A stretch of 35,991 nt of DNA from Caulobacter sp. Root655. GTDB taxonomy: Bacteria > Pseudomonadota > Alphaproteobacteria > Caulobacterales > Caulobacteraceae. The translations under genes and the position numbers were made by a program. The stretch is from contig NZ_LMHC01000004.1 of assembly GCF_001427665.1 (NCBI RefSeq), positions 1 to 35,991 of the forward strand. Reading direction: 5' to 3'. The notes under the pieces are model-generated. The model did no database searches and had not been told where the DNA came from. It was given only the letters and a program-made list of their open reading frames with translations. Below are positions 1-7,203 of the stretch, one piece after another. Each line of letters begins with the position of its first letter. Positions within the stretch are counted from its first letter, which is position 1.

Positions 1-60
1 CAAGGAAAGCGCCAAGCTGCAGTCGCTGCACAAGGAAAGCGCCAAGCTGCAGTCGCTGCA
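1..60 (+). repeat. Exact 30-bp tandem duplication in the flagellin gene
   Basis: Bases 1-30 and 31-60 are identical. The unit is in frame (10 codons), so the flagellin reading frame is kept. The window starts exactly at the first base of a unit, so further copies upstream cannot be excluded. Confidence 0.95.
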
Positions 61-139
61 AACCAAGCAGCAGCTGGGCATCCAGGCGCTCTCCATCGCC
101 AACCAGTCGTCTTCGTCGATCCTCAGCCTGTTCCGTTAA
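2..139 (+). CDS. Flagellin, C-terminal fragment (5' end outside window)
   Basis: Only the last 45 codons are present, ending at TAA 137-139. The translation ends with [16 protein letters not shown] followed by [10 protein letters not shown], which is the C-terminal D0 helix typical of flagellins, especially those of Caulobacter. This helix packs into the core of the flagellar filament after export by the flagellar type III system. Just before it the ten residues KESAKLQSL plus H or Q occur twice, encoded by an exact 30-bp tandem repeat at 1-60. Flagellins as I know them carry this segment once, so the copy is either a real insertion or an assembly artefact at the window edge. Which flagellin paralogue this is cannot be told from the fragment. 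Confidence 0.85.
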   Translation, partial: KESAKLQSLHKESAKLQSLQTKQQLGIQALSIANQSSSSILSLFR

Positions 140-166
140 GCCTGAGCGTACCGAGTAAGCGTCAGA

Positions 167-196
167 GGGGCGGGTCTTCGGACCTGCCCCTTTTCT
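167..196 (+). terminator. Rho-independent terminator after flagellin
   Basis: A 10-bp stem (167-176 with 181-190, one G-T pair) is closed by a TTCG tetraloop and followed by TTTT. It lies 27 bases after the flagellin stop. A second T-rich run follows at about 211-216. The next gene is convergent. Confidence 0.9.
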
Positions 197-216
197 ATTG
201 GGGCCCGCTCTTTTTT

Positions 217-765
217 CTATTGAGGATTGGTCCCCGGCAGCGCCTTGCCCATTCGCACCAGCGGCACCTCGACCCCGCGCGAGGTCGAGGCCGAGAACCG
301 CTCGATCTGCTGGTAGCCGCAAGCCCGGTAGAGCGGCTCGCCGGCCAGGGTCGCGGCCATCTCGCAACGCGTGAAGCCCTCCCCCGCCGCCGCCGCCTCG
401 CAGGCGTCGAGGATCAACCGCCCAACGCCCTTCCGGACATGGTCGGGGTGAGTGTACATCGCCCGCACCCTGGCCGCGTCGCGGGCCGGGTCCAGCAGGG
501 CCGCGTCGCGACCCGCCGAGTGGTCGCCGCCGAACAGCGTCGCCCGCCGGCTCCAGCCGCCGCAGCCGGCCAGAGTCCCGTCATGCTCGACCACGAAATA
601 GGTGCCGTCGGCGACAAGCTGGCTGTCCAGTCCCATGATCTCGAACGAGGCGGCCACCTCGTCCGGCGGCAGGAACGGTGTCAGGAGTTCGCCGATCGCG
701 GCGTTCATCAGCTCACGCAGGGCGGGCAGGTCCTCGGGCGAGGCGAGACGCAGATTCAGACTCAA
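217..765 (-). CDS. GNAT family N-acetyltransferase
   Basis: A 182-residue protein with a single Gcn5-related N-acetyltransferase domain, expected to move an acetyl group from acetyl-CoA to an unknown amine. The acetyl-CoA pyrophosphate-binding motif A is visible as MYTHPDHVRKGVGRL (about residues 103-117, with R/K-x-G-V-G-R), followed by the later conserved AxxLYxxxGY segment near residue 147. The start codon is TTG (763-765). It is supported by a strong AGAGGAG ribosome binding site about 8 bases upstream and by the canonical N-terminal strand LRLASPEDLPAL. It converges with the flagellin gene. A 14-bp LacI-type palindrome lies about 110 bases upstream. The substrate cannot be inferred. Confidence 0.88.
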   Translation of the reverse strand: MSLNLRLASPEDLPALRELMNAAIGELLTPFLPPDEVAASFEIMGLDSQLVADGTYFVVEHDGTLAGCGGWSRRATLFGGDHSAGRDAALLDPARDAARVRAMYTHPDHVRKGVGRLILDACEAAAAGEGFTRCEMAATLAGEPLYRACGYQQIERFSASTSRGVEVPLVRMGKALPGTNPQ

Positions 766-875
766 GGTGACGGCTCCTCTGACGGTTCCGCGAACTTGGC
801 GACCCGGCCCGGCCGCGCCAACCCGTCGCGACCGGTCGAAACGACGCTTTTCCGCGCCGCACGAAATAAATCACA

Positions 876-889
876 TGACAACGTTGTCA
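876..889. promoter_or_regulatory. Perfect 14-bp LacI-type operator palindrome
   Basis: TGACAACGTTGTCA is a perfect palindrome with a central CG, the form preferred by LacI/GalR family repressors. It lies between the GNAT gene (starts 765, minus) and the small gene at 1059-1259. No LacI-family gene or sugar-use gene is in the window, so the regulator and target are unknown. Confidence 0.5.
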
Positions 890-1013
890 CGTTTGCTAGG
901 TTCGGCTATAGAGGTCTCAGCCCTTCTGGGCGTTTCCTCCTATGCGACTTTGGCCGTCTTCTGCTCTCCTGCGAAGGCGGCCTTTCTTTTGGGCGTTGGA
1001 CTTTTTGTTTTGC

Positions 1014-1057
1014 GCATTTTCTTCACGCGAACCGGTATCCACTTCGCTCGAAAATGC
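1014..1057. repeat. Imperfect 44-bp palindromic intergenic element
   Basis: Outer arms GCATTTTC (1014-1021) and GAAAATGC (1050-1057) are exact inverted repeats, with inner arms GCGAA and TTCGC. The central part contains AACCGGTATCCACTTCGC. Elements of this kind (GAAAATGC arms around ACCGGTnTCCACTTCG) are, as I recall, dispersed between genes in many Rhizobiales and other alphaproteobacterial genomes. It ends two bases from the stop codon of the gene at 1059-1259 and may also act as a 3' hairpin. Confidence 0.7.
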
Positions 1058-1058
1058 T

Positions 1059-1259
1059 CTAGCCGCGCCGGCCGATCCTCGCCAGGGCCCCGACCGCGCC
1101 CGCCGCGAACAGGCCGCTGCGCCAGGCGCTCTCGCGGTCCGGCGCCAGACCGCTGGCGGCGATCCGGGCGTCGAAATCCATCACCTGCCAGGTCCATTCG
1201 TCGTTGCCGGCGAGGATGACCACGGCGTAGTCGCGCACCTGGATCTGGTCGTAAGGCAT
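1059..1259 (-). CDS. Small hypothetical protein (66 aa)
   Basis: The start ATG at 1257-1259 is chosen because ACAGGAGC lies about 8 bases upstream. A longer in-frame extension to 1412 is Arg/Lys-rich, has no good ribosome site and reads as non-coding. The product begins MPYDQIQVRDYAVVILAG and contains NDEWTWQVMDFDARIAASG, then a Ser/Gly/Ala-rich end (SGLFAAGAVGALARIGRRG). I do not recognise the family. It has no signal peptide and no clear membrane segment. It stands alone between a GNAT gene and an exported-protein gene. Confidence 0.6.
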   Translation of the reverse strand: MPYDQIQVRDYAVVILAGNDEWTWQVMDFDARIAASGLAPDRESAWRSGLFAAGAVGALARIGRRG

Positions 1260-1469
1260 GGGTCGGGCTCCTGTTCTGTCGAGACAGAGTAGGCGCGCCG
1301 CTTCACGCGTTCGTGGCCCGGGTTTCCACGCACGGCCGAAGCGGCGTGGAGTTTTCGTGCAGGCCAGCGCCTGCTTCCAATCAGGGCGAAACGTCATCCA
1401 GGCCGTGTACAACCTTGACGATGGCCGCGGCCATACTCAAGCTTTGCCCACCTAGACGGGGGAGTGCGG

Positions 1470-1826
1470 ATGACGAAGATTCTGAGCGGGCTGGCGATCG
1501 CGATCCTGATGATGTCGACGGCCGGCGTCGCGCGCGCCTCCACCACGGACTGGGGCTATATCAGCTACGTGGCCCCGGTCCACGGCGGGTATGTCTATTT
1601 CCAGGTCACGGGCGGCAACGGCCGAACCGCGCTGCCGAGTTGCGCCGCCGCCAATCAGCCGAACCGATGGGTCCTGGACCTCACCAACCCGCTGGACCAG
1701 GGCATGCTGGCGGTGCTGCTTTCGGCCTACGCCATGCGCAAGCCGATCATCGTCTACGGCACGGGGACCTGCAACAGCTGGGACCCCACCGAGTTGGTCA
1801 ACTACTTCCACACCGGGAGCGAGTGA
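1470..1826 (+). CDS. Small exported two-cysteine protein (paralogue of 10928-11266)
   Basis: A 118-residue protein with a Sec signal peptide: a basic start, a hydrophobic core (ILSGLAIAILMMSTAGVA) and a cleavage site near ARA-ST. The mature part of about 95 residues has two cysteines, in LPSCAA and in GTGTCNSW, that could form a disulfide in the periplasm or outside. ATG at 1470 is preferred over GTG at 1464 because GGGGGAG at 1457-1463 is then 6 bases upstream. The layout W-G-x-I, F-Q-V, C, D, M-L-x-x-L-L-S-A-Y-A, GTC, W matches the protein at 10928-11266, so the two are distant paralogues. Function unknown. Confidence 0.8.
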   Translation: MTKILSGLAIAILMMSTAGVARASTTDWGYISYVAPVHGGYVYFQVTGGNGRTALPSCAAANQPNRWVLDLTNPLDQGMLAVLLSAYAMRKPIIVYGTGTCNSWDPTELVNYFHTGSE

Positions 1827-1835
1827 CGGAGGCGG

Positions 1836-2216
1836 TCAGGTCGTGACGATCCGCCCGTCCTCGACCGTCACCGGCCACGGCGACAGCCGCGCCCCGACGC
1901 AGGGTCCGCCGACGCAGACGCCGGTCTCCGGCTCGAACAGCGCCCCGTGCCAGGAGCAGGCGATCAGCCCGCCGTCCTCGGTCAGGTAGCGGTCCAGCAC
2001 CTGGGCCAGCGGCAGGCCGGCGTGCGGGCAGCGGTCGACATAGCCGAACGCCGCGCCGCCGCGCCGCACGACAAAGCCGTGGAAACGCTTGTCGCCGATC
2101 TGCAGGACATAGTTTCGGGCGCCGGGGTCGGCGATCTGGTCGAGCGGGCCCAGCTTGACGCCGGCGGGCGTCGTCCAGACACGGCCCAGAGCGACCTCCC
2201 CCGGCGCGTCGCTCAT
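1836..2216 (-). CDS. Rieske [2Fe-2S] ferredoxin-like protein
   Basis: A 126-residue protein with one Rieske domain. The cluster ligands are CPHAGLPL (Cys-x-His) and CSWHGALF (Cys-x2-His), about 17 residues apart, as in Rieske ferredoxins of dioxygenase systems. The start ATG (2214-2216) shares one base with the stop of the upstream FAH gene (TGATG), so translation is probably coupled. It is the last gene of the tyrosine/homogentisate operon. A role as electron donor or small redox partner is inferred. HPPD and homogentisate dioxygenase are not known to need a ferredoxin, so its partner is unclear. An arm of unknown function precedes the domain (MSDAPGEVALGRVWTTPAG). Confidence 0.88.
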   Translation of the reverse strand: MSDAPGEVALGRVWTTPAGVKLGPLDQIADPGARNYVLQIGDKRFHGFVVRRGGAAFGYVDRCPHAGLPLAQVLDRYLTEDGGLIACSWHGALFEPETGVCVGGPCVGARLSPWPVTVEDGRIVTT

Positions 2217-3223
2217 CAGGAGGCGGCCACCGTCTGTTCGATGGCGCCGAAGATCGTGTGACTCCTGGCGTCGCGCATCTCGATGCGGACGGTGTCGCCG
2301 GCCTTCAGGAACGGGGTCTTGGGGTGGCCGGTCTGCAGGGTCTCGACGGTGCGGACCTCGGCCAGGCACGAATAGCCCAGGCCGCCCTCGGCCACCGGCT
2401 TGCCCGGGCCGCCGTCGGCGCCGCGGTTGCTCACCGTGCCCGAGCCGACGATCGTGCCGGCCGCCAGGGCGCGGGTCTTGGCGGCGTGAGCCACCAGGGT
2501 CCCGAAATCGAAGGTCATGTCGGCGCCGGCGTCGGCCCGGCCGAACGCCTTGCCGTTCAGCTCGACCAGCAGCGCGCCCGACAGCTTGCCGCCCTTCCAG
2601 GCGTCGCCCAGGGCGTCCACCGAGACGGCGACCGGCGAGAAGGCGCTGGCCGGCTTGGACTGCACGAAGCCGAAGCCCTTGGCCAGCTCGGCCGGGATCA
2701 GGGCGCGCAGGGAAACGTCGTTGACCAGCATCACCAGGCGGATCGCCGCCAGGGCCTCGTCGCGGGTCGCGCCCAGCGGCACGTCGCCGGTGACCACCGC
2801 CACCTCGCCTTCCAGGTCGCCGCCCCAGGCGGCGTCGGCCAGCGGGATGGCGTCGCGCGGCCCCAGGAACCCGTCGGAGGCGCCCTGGTACATCAGCGGG
2901 TCGGTCCAGAAGCTCTCGGGCATCTCGGCCCCACGGGCCTGCCGCACCAGCTGCACATGGTTCACATAGGCCGAGCCGTCGACCCACTGGTAGGCGCGCG
3001 GCAGCGGACTGGCGGCCTCGTGCTCGTGGAACCGTTCGCGCGGCACGCCGGCGTGTTCGAGGCTTTCGGCGAGGGCCCGCAGCATCGGCTCGCAGCGCTC
3101 CCAATCGTCGAGAGCGGCTTGCAGGGTGGGGGCGATCGTTCCGGCATCGGTGAACCAGGCCAGGTCGTTGGAGACCACCACCAGCCGGCCGTCGCGGCCG
3201 CCCTTCAGAGACGCGAGCTTCAT
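2216..3223 (-). CDS. Fumarylacetoacetate hydrolase family protein
   Basis: A 335-residue member of the FAH family. In this context it would hydrolyse fumarylacetoacetate to fumarate and acetoacetate, the last step of tyrosine breakdown. The metal-site signature is visible as DLEGEVAVVTGDVP (about residues 135-148) and the following LVMLVNDVSLR. GTIVGSGTVSN near residue 260 and GDTVRIEM near the C-terminus are also typical. It is shorter than the roughly 420-residue eukaryotic type and fits the bacterial form with its own N-terminal segment. ATG 3221-3223 has AGAGGAAG 7-8 bases upstream. It lies 45 bases after hmgA and overlaps the Rieske gene by one base. Confidence 0.88.
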   Translation of the reverse strand: MKLASLKGGRDGRLVVVSNDLAWFTDAGTIAPTLQAALDDWERCEPMLRALAESLEHAGVPRERFHEHEAASPLPRAYQWVDGSAYVNHVQLVRQARGAEMPESFWTDPLMYQGASDGFLGPRDAIPLADAAWGGDLEGEVAVVTGDVPLGATRDEALAAIRLVMLVNDVSLRALIPAELAKGFGFVQSKPASAFSPVAVSVDALGDAWKGGKLSGALLVELNGKAFGRADAGADMTFDFGTLVAHAAKTRALAAGTIVGSGTVSNRGADGGPGKPVAEGGLGYSCLAEVRTVETLQTGHPKTPFLKAGDTVRIEMRDARSHTIFGAIEQTVAAS

Positions 3224-3268
3224 GGGCGCTTCCTCTTTGTTGTCGTTGACCTAAGGCAGACTGGTTTC

Positions 3269-4552
3269 CTAAGGCAGCTTGGCCTTGGGAAAGCCCGTCC
3301 AGCACGCGTCATAGTCGGCCTGAAGTTCAGAAGTCTCCAGCGCGAACTTCGTCGGGCGGATCACCCAGCGGCTCTCGAACATGAAGGCCAGCGTATTGTC
3401 GATCTTGTGCGGCTTCAGTTGCGCCTCCGTCGCGCCCTTGTGGCTGGCGACGTCGGGGCCGTGATCGCTCATGGCGTTGTGCAGGCTGGCTCCTCCGGGC
3501 GAGAAGCCGCCGGCCTTGGCGTCATAGGCGCCGGTGACCAGCCCCATGAACTCGCTCATCACATTGCGATGGAACCACGGCGGCCGGAAGGTGTGCTCGG
3601 CCACCATCCAGCGCGGCGGGAAGATCACGAAGTCGACATTCGCCGTGCCGGGGATCTCGCTGGGCGCGGTCAGGACGGTGAAGATCGACGGGTCGGGGTG
3701 GTCGAAGCTGACCGTGTTGATGGTGTTGAACCGGGCCAGGTCGTACTTGTAGGGCGCGAGGTTGCCGTGCCAGGCGACGACGTCCAGCGGGCTGTGGTCC
3801 CAGGTCCCGGCCCACAGCCCGCCCTGGAACTTCTGGATCACCTGCGTCGGGGCGTCGACGTCCTCGAAGGCGGCGACGGGGGTCAGGAAATCGCGGCTGT
3901 TGGCCAGGCCGTTCGAGCCGATCGGCCCCAGTTCCGGCAGGCGGAAGGCCTGGCCGTAGTTTTCGCAGACATAGCCGCGCACCGGGCCGGAAACCTCGAC
4001 CCGGAACCGCACGCCGCGCGGGATCACCGCGACCTCGCCGGGAGCCACGTCGATCAGGCCCAGCTCGGTGACCAGACGCAAGCTCCCCTGCTGCGGCACG
4101 ATAAGCAGCTCGCCGTCGGCGTTCTGGAACACCCGGCCGGTCATCGAGCGGTTGGCCAGGTACAGGTGCGTGGCCATGCCCTGCTGGGTCGCGACGTCGC
4201 CGTTGCCGGCCAGGGTCACCAGGCCGTCGACGAAGTCGGTGGGTTCGGCGGGAAGCCCCAGTGGGTCCCAGCGCAGTCGGTTGGGGGTCGGGGCGGCGGC
4301 GTCGAACGGGCCGCTCTTCAGGCGCTCCTGGGCATAGGGCGCATAGGGGCCGTGGCCGGCGCTGGGCCGCAGGCGGTAGAGCCAGGACCGGCGGTTCTCG
4401 TGGCGCGGCGCGGTGAAGGCCGTGCCCGACAGCTGCTCGGCATAGAGCCCGAACGGCGGCGTCTGCGGCGAGTTCTGGCCGACCGGCAGGGCGCCGGGCA
4501 CGGCCTCGGTGGCGAGGTGGTTGCCGAAGCCGGATTGGTAGTGGAGGTCCAT
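3269..4552 (-). CDS. hmgA: Homogentisate 1,2-dioxygenase
   Basis: A 427-residue protein that opens the aromatic ring of homogentisate to maleylacetoacetate with non-haem Fe(II). The N-terminus [12 protein letters not shown] is the family signature (YQSGFGN). The iron ligands are visible in [15 protein letters not shown] (His and Glu) and in [14 protein letters not shown] (His). Length agrees with the family (about 430). ATG 4550-4552 is chosen because the in-frame upstream extension runs into a palindromic repeat element. It lies between hpd and the FAH-family gene in the same operon; the hpd-hmgA gap holds a 101-bp repeat that could affect readthrough. Confidence 0.95.
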   Translation of the reverse strand: MDLHYQSGFGNHLATEAVPGALPVGQNSPQTPPFGLYAEQLSGTAFTAPRHENRRSWLYRLRPSAGHGPYAPYAQERLKSGPFDAAAPTPNRLRWDPLGLPAEPTDFVDGLVTLAGNGDVATQQGMATHLYLANRSMTGRVFQNADGELLIVPQQGSLRLVTELGLIDVAPGEVAVIPRGVRFRVEVSGPVRGYVCENYGQAFRLPELGPIGSNGLANSRDFLTPVAAFEDVDAPTQVIQKFQGGLWAGTWDHSPLDVVAWHGNLAPYKYDLARFNTINTVSFDHPDPSIFTVLTAPSEIPGTANVDFVIFPPRWMVAEHTFRPPWFHRNVMSEFMGLVTGAYDAKAGGFSPGGASLHNAMSDHGPDVASHKGATEAQLKPHKIDNTLAFMFESRWVIRPTKFALETSELQADYDACWTGFPKAKLP

Positions 4553-4588
4553 CAGCGTTTCCGTGACCCTCTGGCCATCATTGTCGTT

Positions 4589-4689
4589 GTCATCCCGGAA
4601 GCCTCGCAGAGGCTGTCCGGGACCCAGGGGCCGGCGCAATGCGGTGGCCCCTGGGTCCCGGCTCTACGCTACGCTTCGGCCGGGATGAC
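4589..4689. repeat. Palindromic intergenic repeat, copy A (hpd-hmgA gap)
   Basis: The outer arms are GTCATCCCGG and CCGGGATGAC. An inner stem GGGACCCAGGGGCC (4619-4632) pairs perfectly with 4646-4659. About 44 bases at its left side are identical to copy B at 7057-7158, so this is a dispersed family and not a chance hairpin. It sits inside the catabolic operon. Confidence 0.9.
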
Positions 4690-4713
4690 AAGGAAGGGGA
4701 ATTCAGAAGAAGC

Positions 4714-5775
4714 CTATGCCTCGACCGTGATCACGCCGCGGCGGATCTGGTCCAGCTCGATGCTCTCGAACAGGGCCTGGAAGTTGCCGTTGCCGAAGCC
4801 TTCATTGCCCTTGCGCTGGATGACCTCGAAGAAGATCGGCCCGAACAGGTTCTCGGTGAAGATCTGCAGCAGCAGGCCTTCCTCGCCGACATTGCCGTCC
4901 AGCAGGATGCGGTTCTTGCGCAGCCGCTCGACGTCCTCGCCGTGGCCCGGCACGCGCTTGTCGATCAGCTCGTAATAGGTCTCGATGGTGTCCTGCAGCT
5001 TGACGCCGCGAGCTCGCAGCCGCTCGACCGTGTCGTAGATGTCGGGCGTGGTCAGGGCCAGGTGCTGGATGCCCTCGCCGTTGTACTGGCGGATGAACTC
5101 CTCGATCTGGCTCTGGTCGTCCTGGCTCTCGTTGAGCGGGATGCGGATGGCCTTGTCGGGGGCGATCATCGCCTGGCTGAACAGGCCGGTGGCCTGGCCC
5201 TTGATGTCGAAATACTTCTGCTCCTCGAAGCCGAAGACGTCGCGGTAGAAGGTCGACCATGTGCGCATCTGGCCGCGCTTGACGTTGTGGGTCAGGTGGT
5301 CGAGCAGGTCGAGGCCGACATTGTTGGCCGCTTCGGCTTCCGCCGCGCCGGGCACGGGCGTCCAGCTGTCGTAGATCGAGCCTTCGCCGGCCACGAGGTA
5401 CAGCATCGAGCCGCCGATGCCTTCCAGCACCTTGGCGCCCTCGCCCAGCACGGTCTTGGAGGCGTCGGCCGCCACCGCCCCGCGCTTCAGGGCTTCGGCG
5501 AGCGCCTGGTCGACGTCCTCGACCCGGAAGGCCATGCCGTTGGCCGACGGGCCGTGGGCGGCGCGGAACTCGGCGACCTGGCCGGTCTGTTCCTCGTTGA
5601 CCAACAGGTTGATGCGGCCCTGCTTGTAGCGAGTCACGGCCTTGGTCGGGTGGGTGCTGGCGGCCACGAAGCCCAGTTGCTCGAACAGGGCCTTCATGGC
5701 GGCCGGATCGGGGCTGGTGAACTCGACGAACTCGAAGCCGTGGAGGCCGAGGGGGTTTTGCGCGTTGATGGTCAT
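4714..5775 (-). CDS. hpd: 4-hydroxyphenylpyruvate dioxygenase
   Basis: A 353-residue enzyme that converts 4-hydroxyphenylpyruvate, O2 and Fe(II) to homogentisate and CO2. It has two vicinal-oxygen-chelate halves; the C-terminal half carries the iron ligands His160 (LDHLTHNV), His238 (GIQHLAL) and Glu317 (FGPIFFEVIQRKG), all in place. The C-terminal gate helix region GFGNGNFQALFESIELDQIRR is also present. ATG 5773-5775 gives the usual length for the bacterial enzyme. The stop of the upstream aminotransferase gene lies 14 bases away, so the two are surely co-transcribed. Confidence 0.96.
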   Translation of the reverse strand: MTINAQNPLGLHGFEFVEFTSPDPAAMKALFEQLGFVAASTHPTKAVTRYKQGRINLLVNEEQTGQVAEFRAAHGPSANGMAFRVEDVDQALAEALKRGAVAADASKTVLGEGAKVLEGIGGSMLYLVAGEGSIYDSWTPVPGAAEAEAANNVGLDLLDHLTHNVKRGQMRTWSTFYRDVFGFEEQKYFDIKGQATGLFSQAMIAPDKAIRIPLNESQDDQSQIEEFIRQYNGEGIQHLALTTPDIYDTVERLRARGVKLQDTIETYYELIDKRVPGHGEDVERLRKNRILLDGNVGEEGLLLQIFTENLFGPIFFEVIQRKGNEGFGNGNFQALFESIELDQIRRGVITVEA

Positions 5776-5789
5776 GGCGGGCTCCGAAG

Positions 5790-6911
5790 TCAGAGAGCGA
5801 GAGCGGCGGGCAAGGCGGCGATCAGGCGGTCGTTGTCGGCGGGGCGGCCGATGGTGATCCGCACCCAGCCGCCGGGCACCGGCGTGGGGCGCACGATAAG
5901 CCCTTCCGACAACAAACGCGTGGCCGTGGCTTCGGCGCCGGCCGGGCTGCGCAGGAAGACGAAATTGGCGGCGCTGTTGGTGCGCGGGGCGCCCATGGCG
6001 TCCAGCACCGCCTCGACCCGGCCGCGTTCGGCGATGGTCAGCGCGACAGTGCGCTCCAGATGCTCCTGGTCGTCCCAGGCGGCCAGGGCAGCGGCCTGGC
6101 TGATGGCGGTGACGTTGAACGGCGGGCGGATGCGGTCCAGGTAGCCGACCATCGCGACCGACGAGCAGATGCCGTAGCCCACCCGCATGCCGGCCAGGCC
6201 ATAGGCCTTGGAGAAGGTGCGGCCCGACACCCAGGTCCCGCCCCAGGCCTTCAGCAGGGCCAGGGTGTCGAAGGCCTGGTGATATTCGCGGTAAGCCTCG
6301 TCGACGAACACCACGGTCGAGCGCGGGGTGACGGCCAGGATCTCGCCGATGTCGACGCCGGACAGGGCGTTGCCGGTCGGGTTGTTGGGCGTGCACAGCA
6401 CCAGCAGCTTGGGGCCCTTGGCCGCCTCGACCTTGAAGGCCTCGACGTCGAGGTCGAAATTGGCCAGTCGCGGCACGTCGATGAACACGGCCTCGGCGCA
6501 GCGGCCGAAGATTTCGTAGGCCGGGAAGGTCGGCGAGCTCAGCAGGATGCTGTCGCCCGGATGCAGCACGGCGCGGAACAGGTAGTCGATCAGGGCTTCC
6601 GAACCCGGGGTCATGACAATGCGGCCCGCATCGATCTTCAGCCGCGCGCCGATCGCGGCGCGCAGGGTCTCGCAATAGGGGTCGGGATAGATTTCCGGGC
6701 TGGCCAGGGCGGCCTGGACGGCGTCGGCGACCCTGGGGCTGCAGCCCAGCAGATTCTCGTTGCTGGCCAGCTTGGACAGGTCGGTGCGCCCCGCCAGGCG
6801 ACCGGCCTCGGCCAGGGTCATGCCGGCCTTGTAGGCGCTGACGCCTTCCAGGGCCGGACGCACGGGCGAAACGACGGCCGGCGACAGGGACTTTTGATCG
6901 ACAACAAGCAT
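5790..6911 (-). CDS. HisC-family aminotransferase, probably aromatic (tyrosine) transaminase
   Basis: A 373-residue class I/II PLP-dependent aminotransferase of the histidinol-phosphate aminotransferase type. Visible landmarks: ASNENLLG near residue 49, the NPTG motif at 177-180, the pyridine-binding Asp204 in VFVDEAY, the PLP lysine Lys235 in GRTFSKAYGLAG, and the C-terminal substrate-carboxylate arginine in GGWVRITIG. Sequence alone would suggest HisC. Its place as first gene of an hpd-hmgA operon argues that it makes 4-hydroxyphenylpyruvate from tyrosine; HisC-family enzymes are known to accept aromatic amino acids. ATG 6909-6911 is the likely start; in-frame sequence upstream to 7007 overlaps the presumed promoter and operator. 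Confidence 0.85.
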   Translation of the reverse strand: MLVVDQKSLSPAVVSPVRPALEGVSAYKAGMTLAEAGRLAGRTDLSKLASNENLLGCSPRVADAVQAALASPEIYPDPYCETLRAAIGARLKIDAGRIVMTPGSEALIDYLFRAVLHPGDSILLSSPTFPAYEIFGRCAEAVFIDVPRLANFDLDVEAFKVEAAKGPKLLVLCTPNNPTGNALSGVDIGEILAVTPRSTVVFVDEAYREYHQAFDTLALLKAWGGTWVSGRTFSKAYGLAGMRVGYGICSSVAMVGYLDRIRPPFNVTAISQAAALAAWDDQEHLERTVALTIAERGRVEAVLDAMGAPRTNSAANFVFLRSPAGAEATATRLLSEGLIVRPTPVPGGWVRITIGRPADNDRLIAALPAALAL

Positions 6912-6978
6912 GCGCCAACGCTCCGCGAACCAGGGACGCGGCAGGATAGGACGTTCGTGGCGACGGTGTGTGGCGATG

Positions 6979-7007
6979 ATGACCGTTGTCGACCCACAAA
7001 CGGTCAT
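6979..7007. promoter_or_regulatory. Inverted repeat, candidate operator of the tyrosine catabolic operon
   Basis: ATGACCGTT (6979-6987) and AACGGTCAT (6999-7007) form a perfect 9-bp inverted repeat with an 11-base spacer, 68-96 bases upstream of the aminotransferase start. The centres of the half-sites are 20 bp apart, so a dimer could bind both on one DNA face. The same half-site occurs at 10201-10209, directly before the lrp start codon, which makes the Lrp-type protein a candidate regulator (inference). Confidence 0.5.
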
Positions 7008-7056
7008 ATTATGCTAAAACGTGCCGCAAGTTCGGGCTTTGATGTCGACAAATCAA

Positions 7057-7158
7057 GTTGTCATCCCGGAAGCCTCGCAGAGGCTGTCCGGGACCCAGGG
7101 GCGGTGCGCACGGCCCCTGGGTCCCGGGTCTTCGCTTCGCTACGCCCGGGATGACAAC
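7057..7158. repeat. Palindromic intergenic repeat, copy B (upstream of catabolic operon)
   Basis: Outer arms GTTGTCATCCCGG and CCGGGATGACAAC; inner stem built from GACCCAGGGGC and GCCCCTGGGTC. It shares about 44 identical bases with copy A at 4589-4689 but has a different, shorter loop. It lies between the decarboxylase stop (7204) and the aminotransferase promoter region. Confidence 0.9.
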
Positions 7159-7203
7159 GAAGGGGATTCGCGCCCGGTTACAGTTGGGGACATGCGGAAC
7201 CGC

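Noticed and set aside
1..60. CRISPR-like or other repeat array at the left edge
   Set aside because: The two units are contiguous without spacers and in frame with flagellin; this is a coding duplication.
875..1060. Possible small hydrophobic protein starting at ATG 875 on the plus strand
   Set aside because: No ribosome site is seen, the frame runs through the palindromic element and on into antisense of the small gene at 1059-1259.
2258..4975. Very long plus-strand open frame (about 900 codons) opposite the FAH and hmgA genes
   Set aside because: It is the antisense shadow of GC-rich coding DNA. Its translation is low-complexity (Gly, Ala, His, Gln, Arg) and the minus strand encodes complete, recognisable enzymes.
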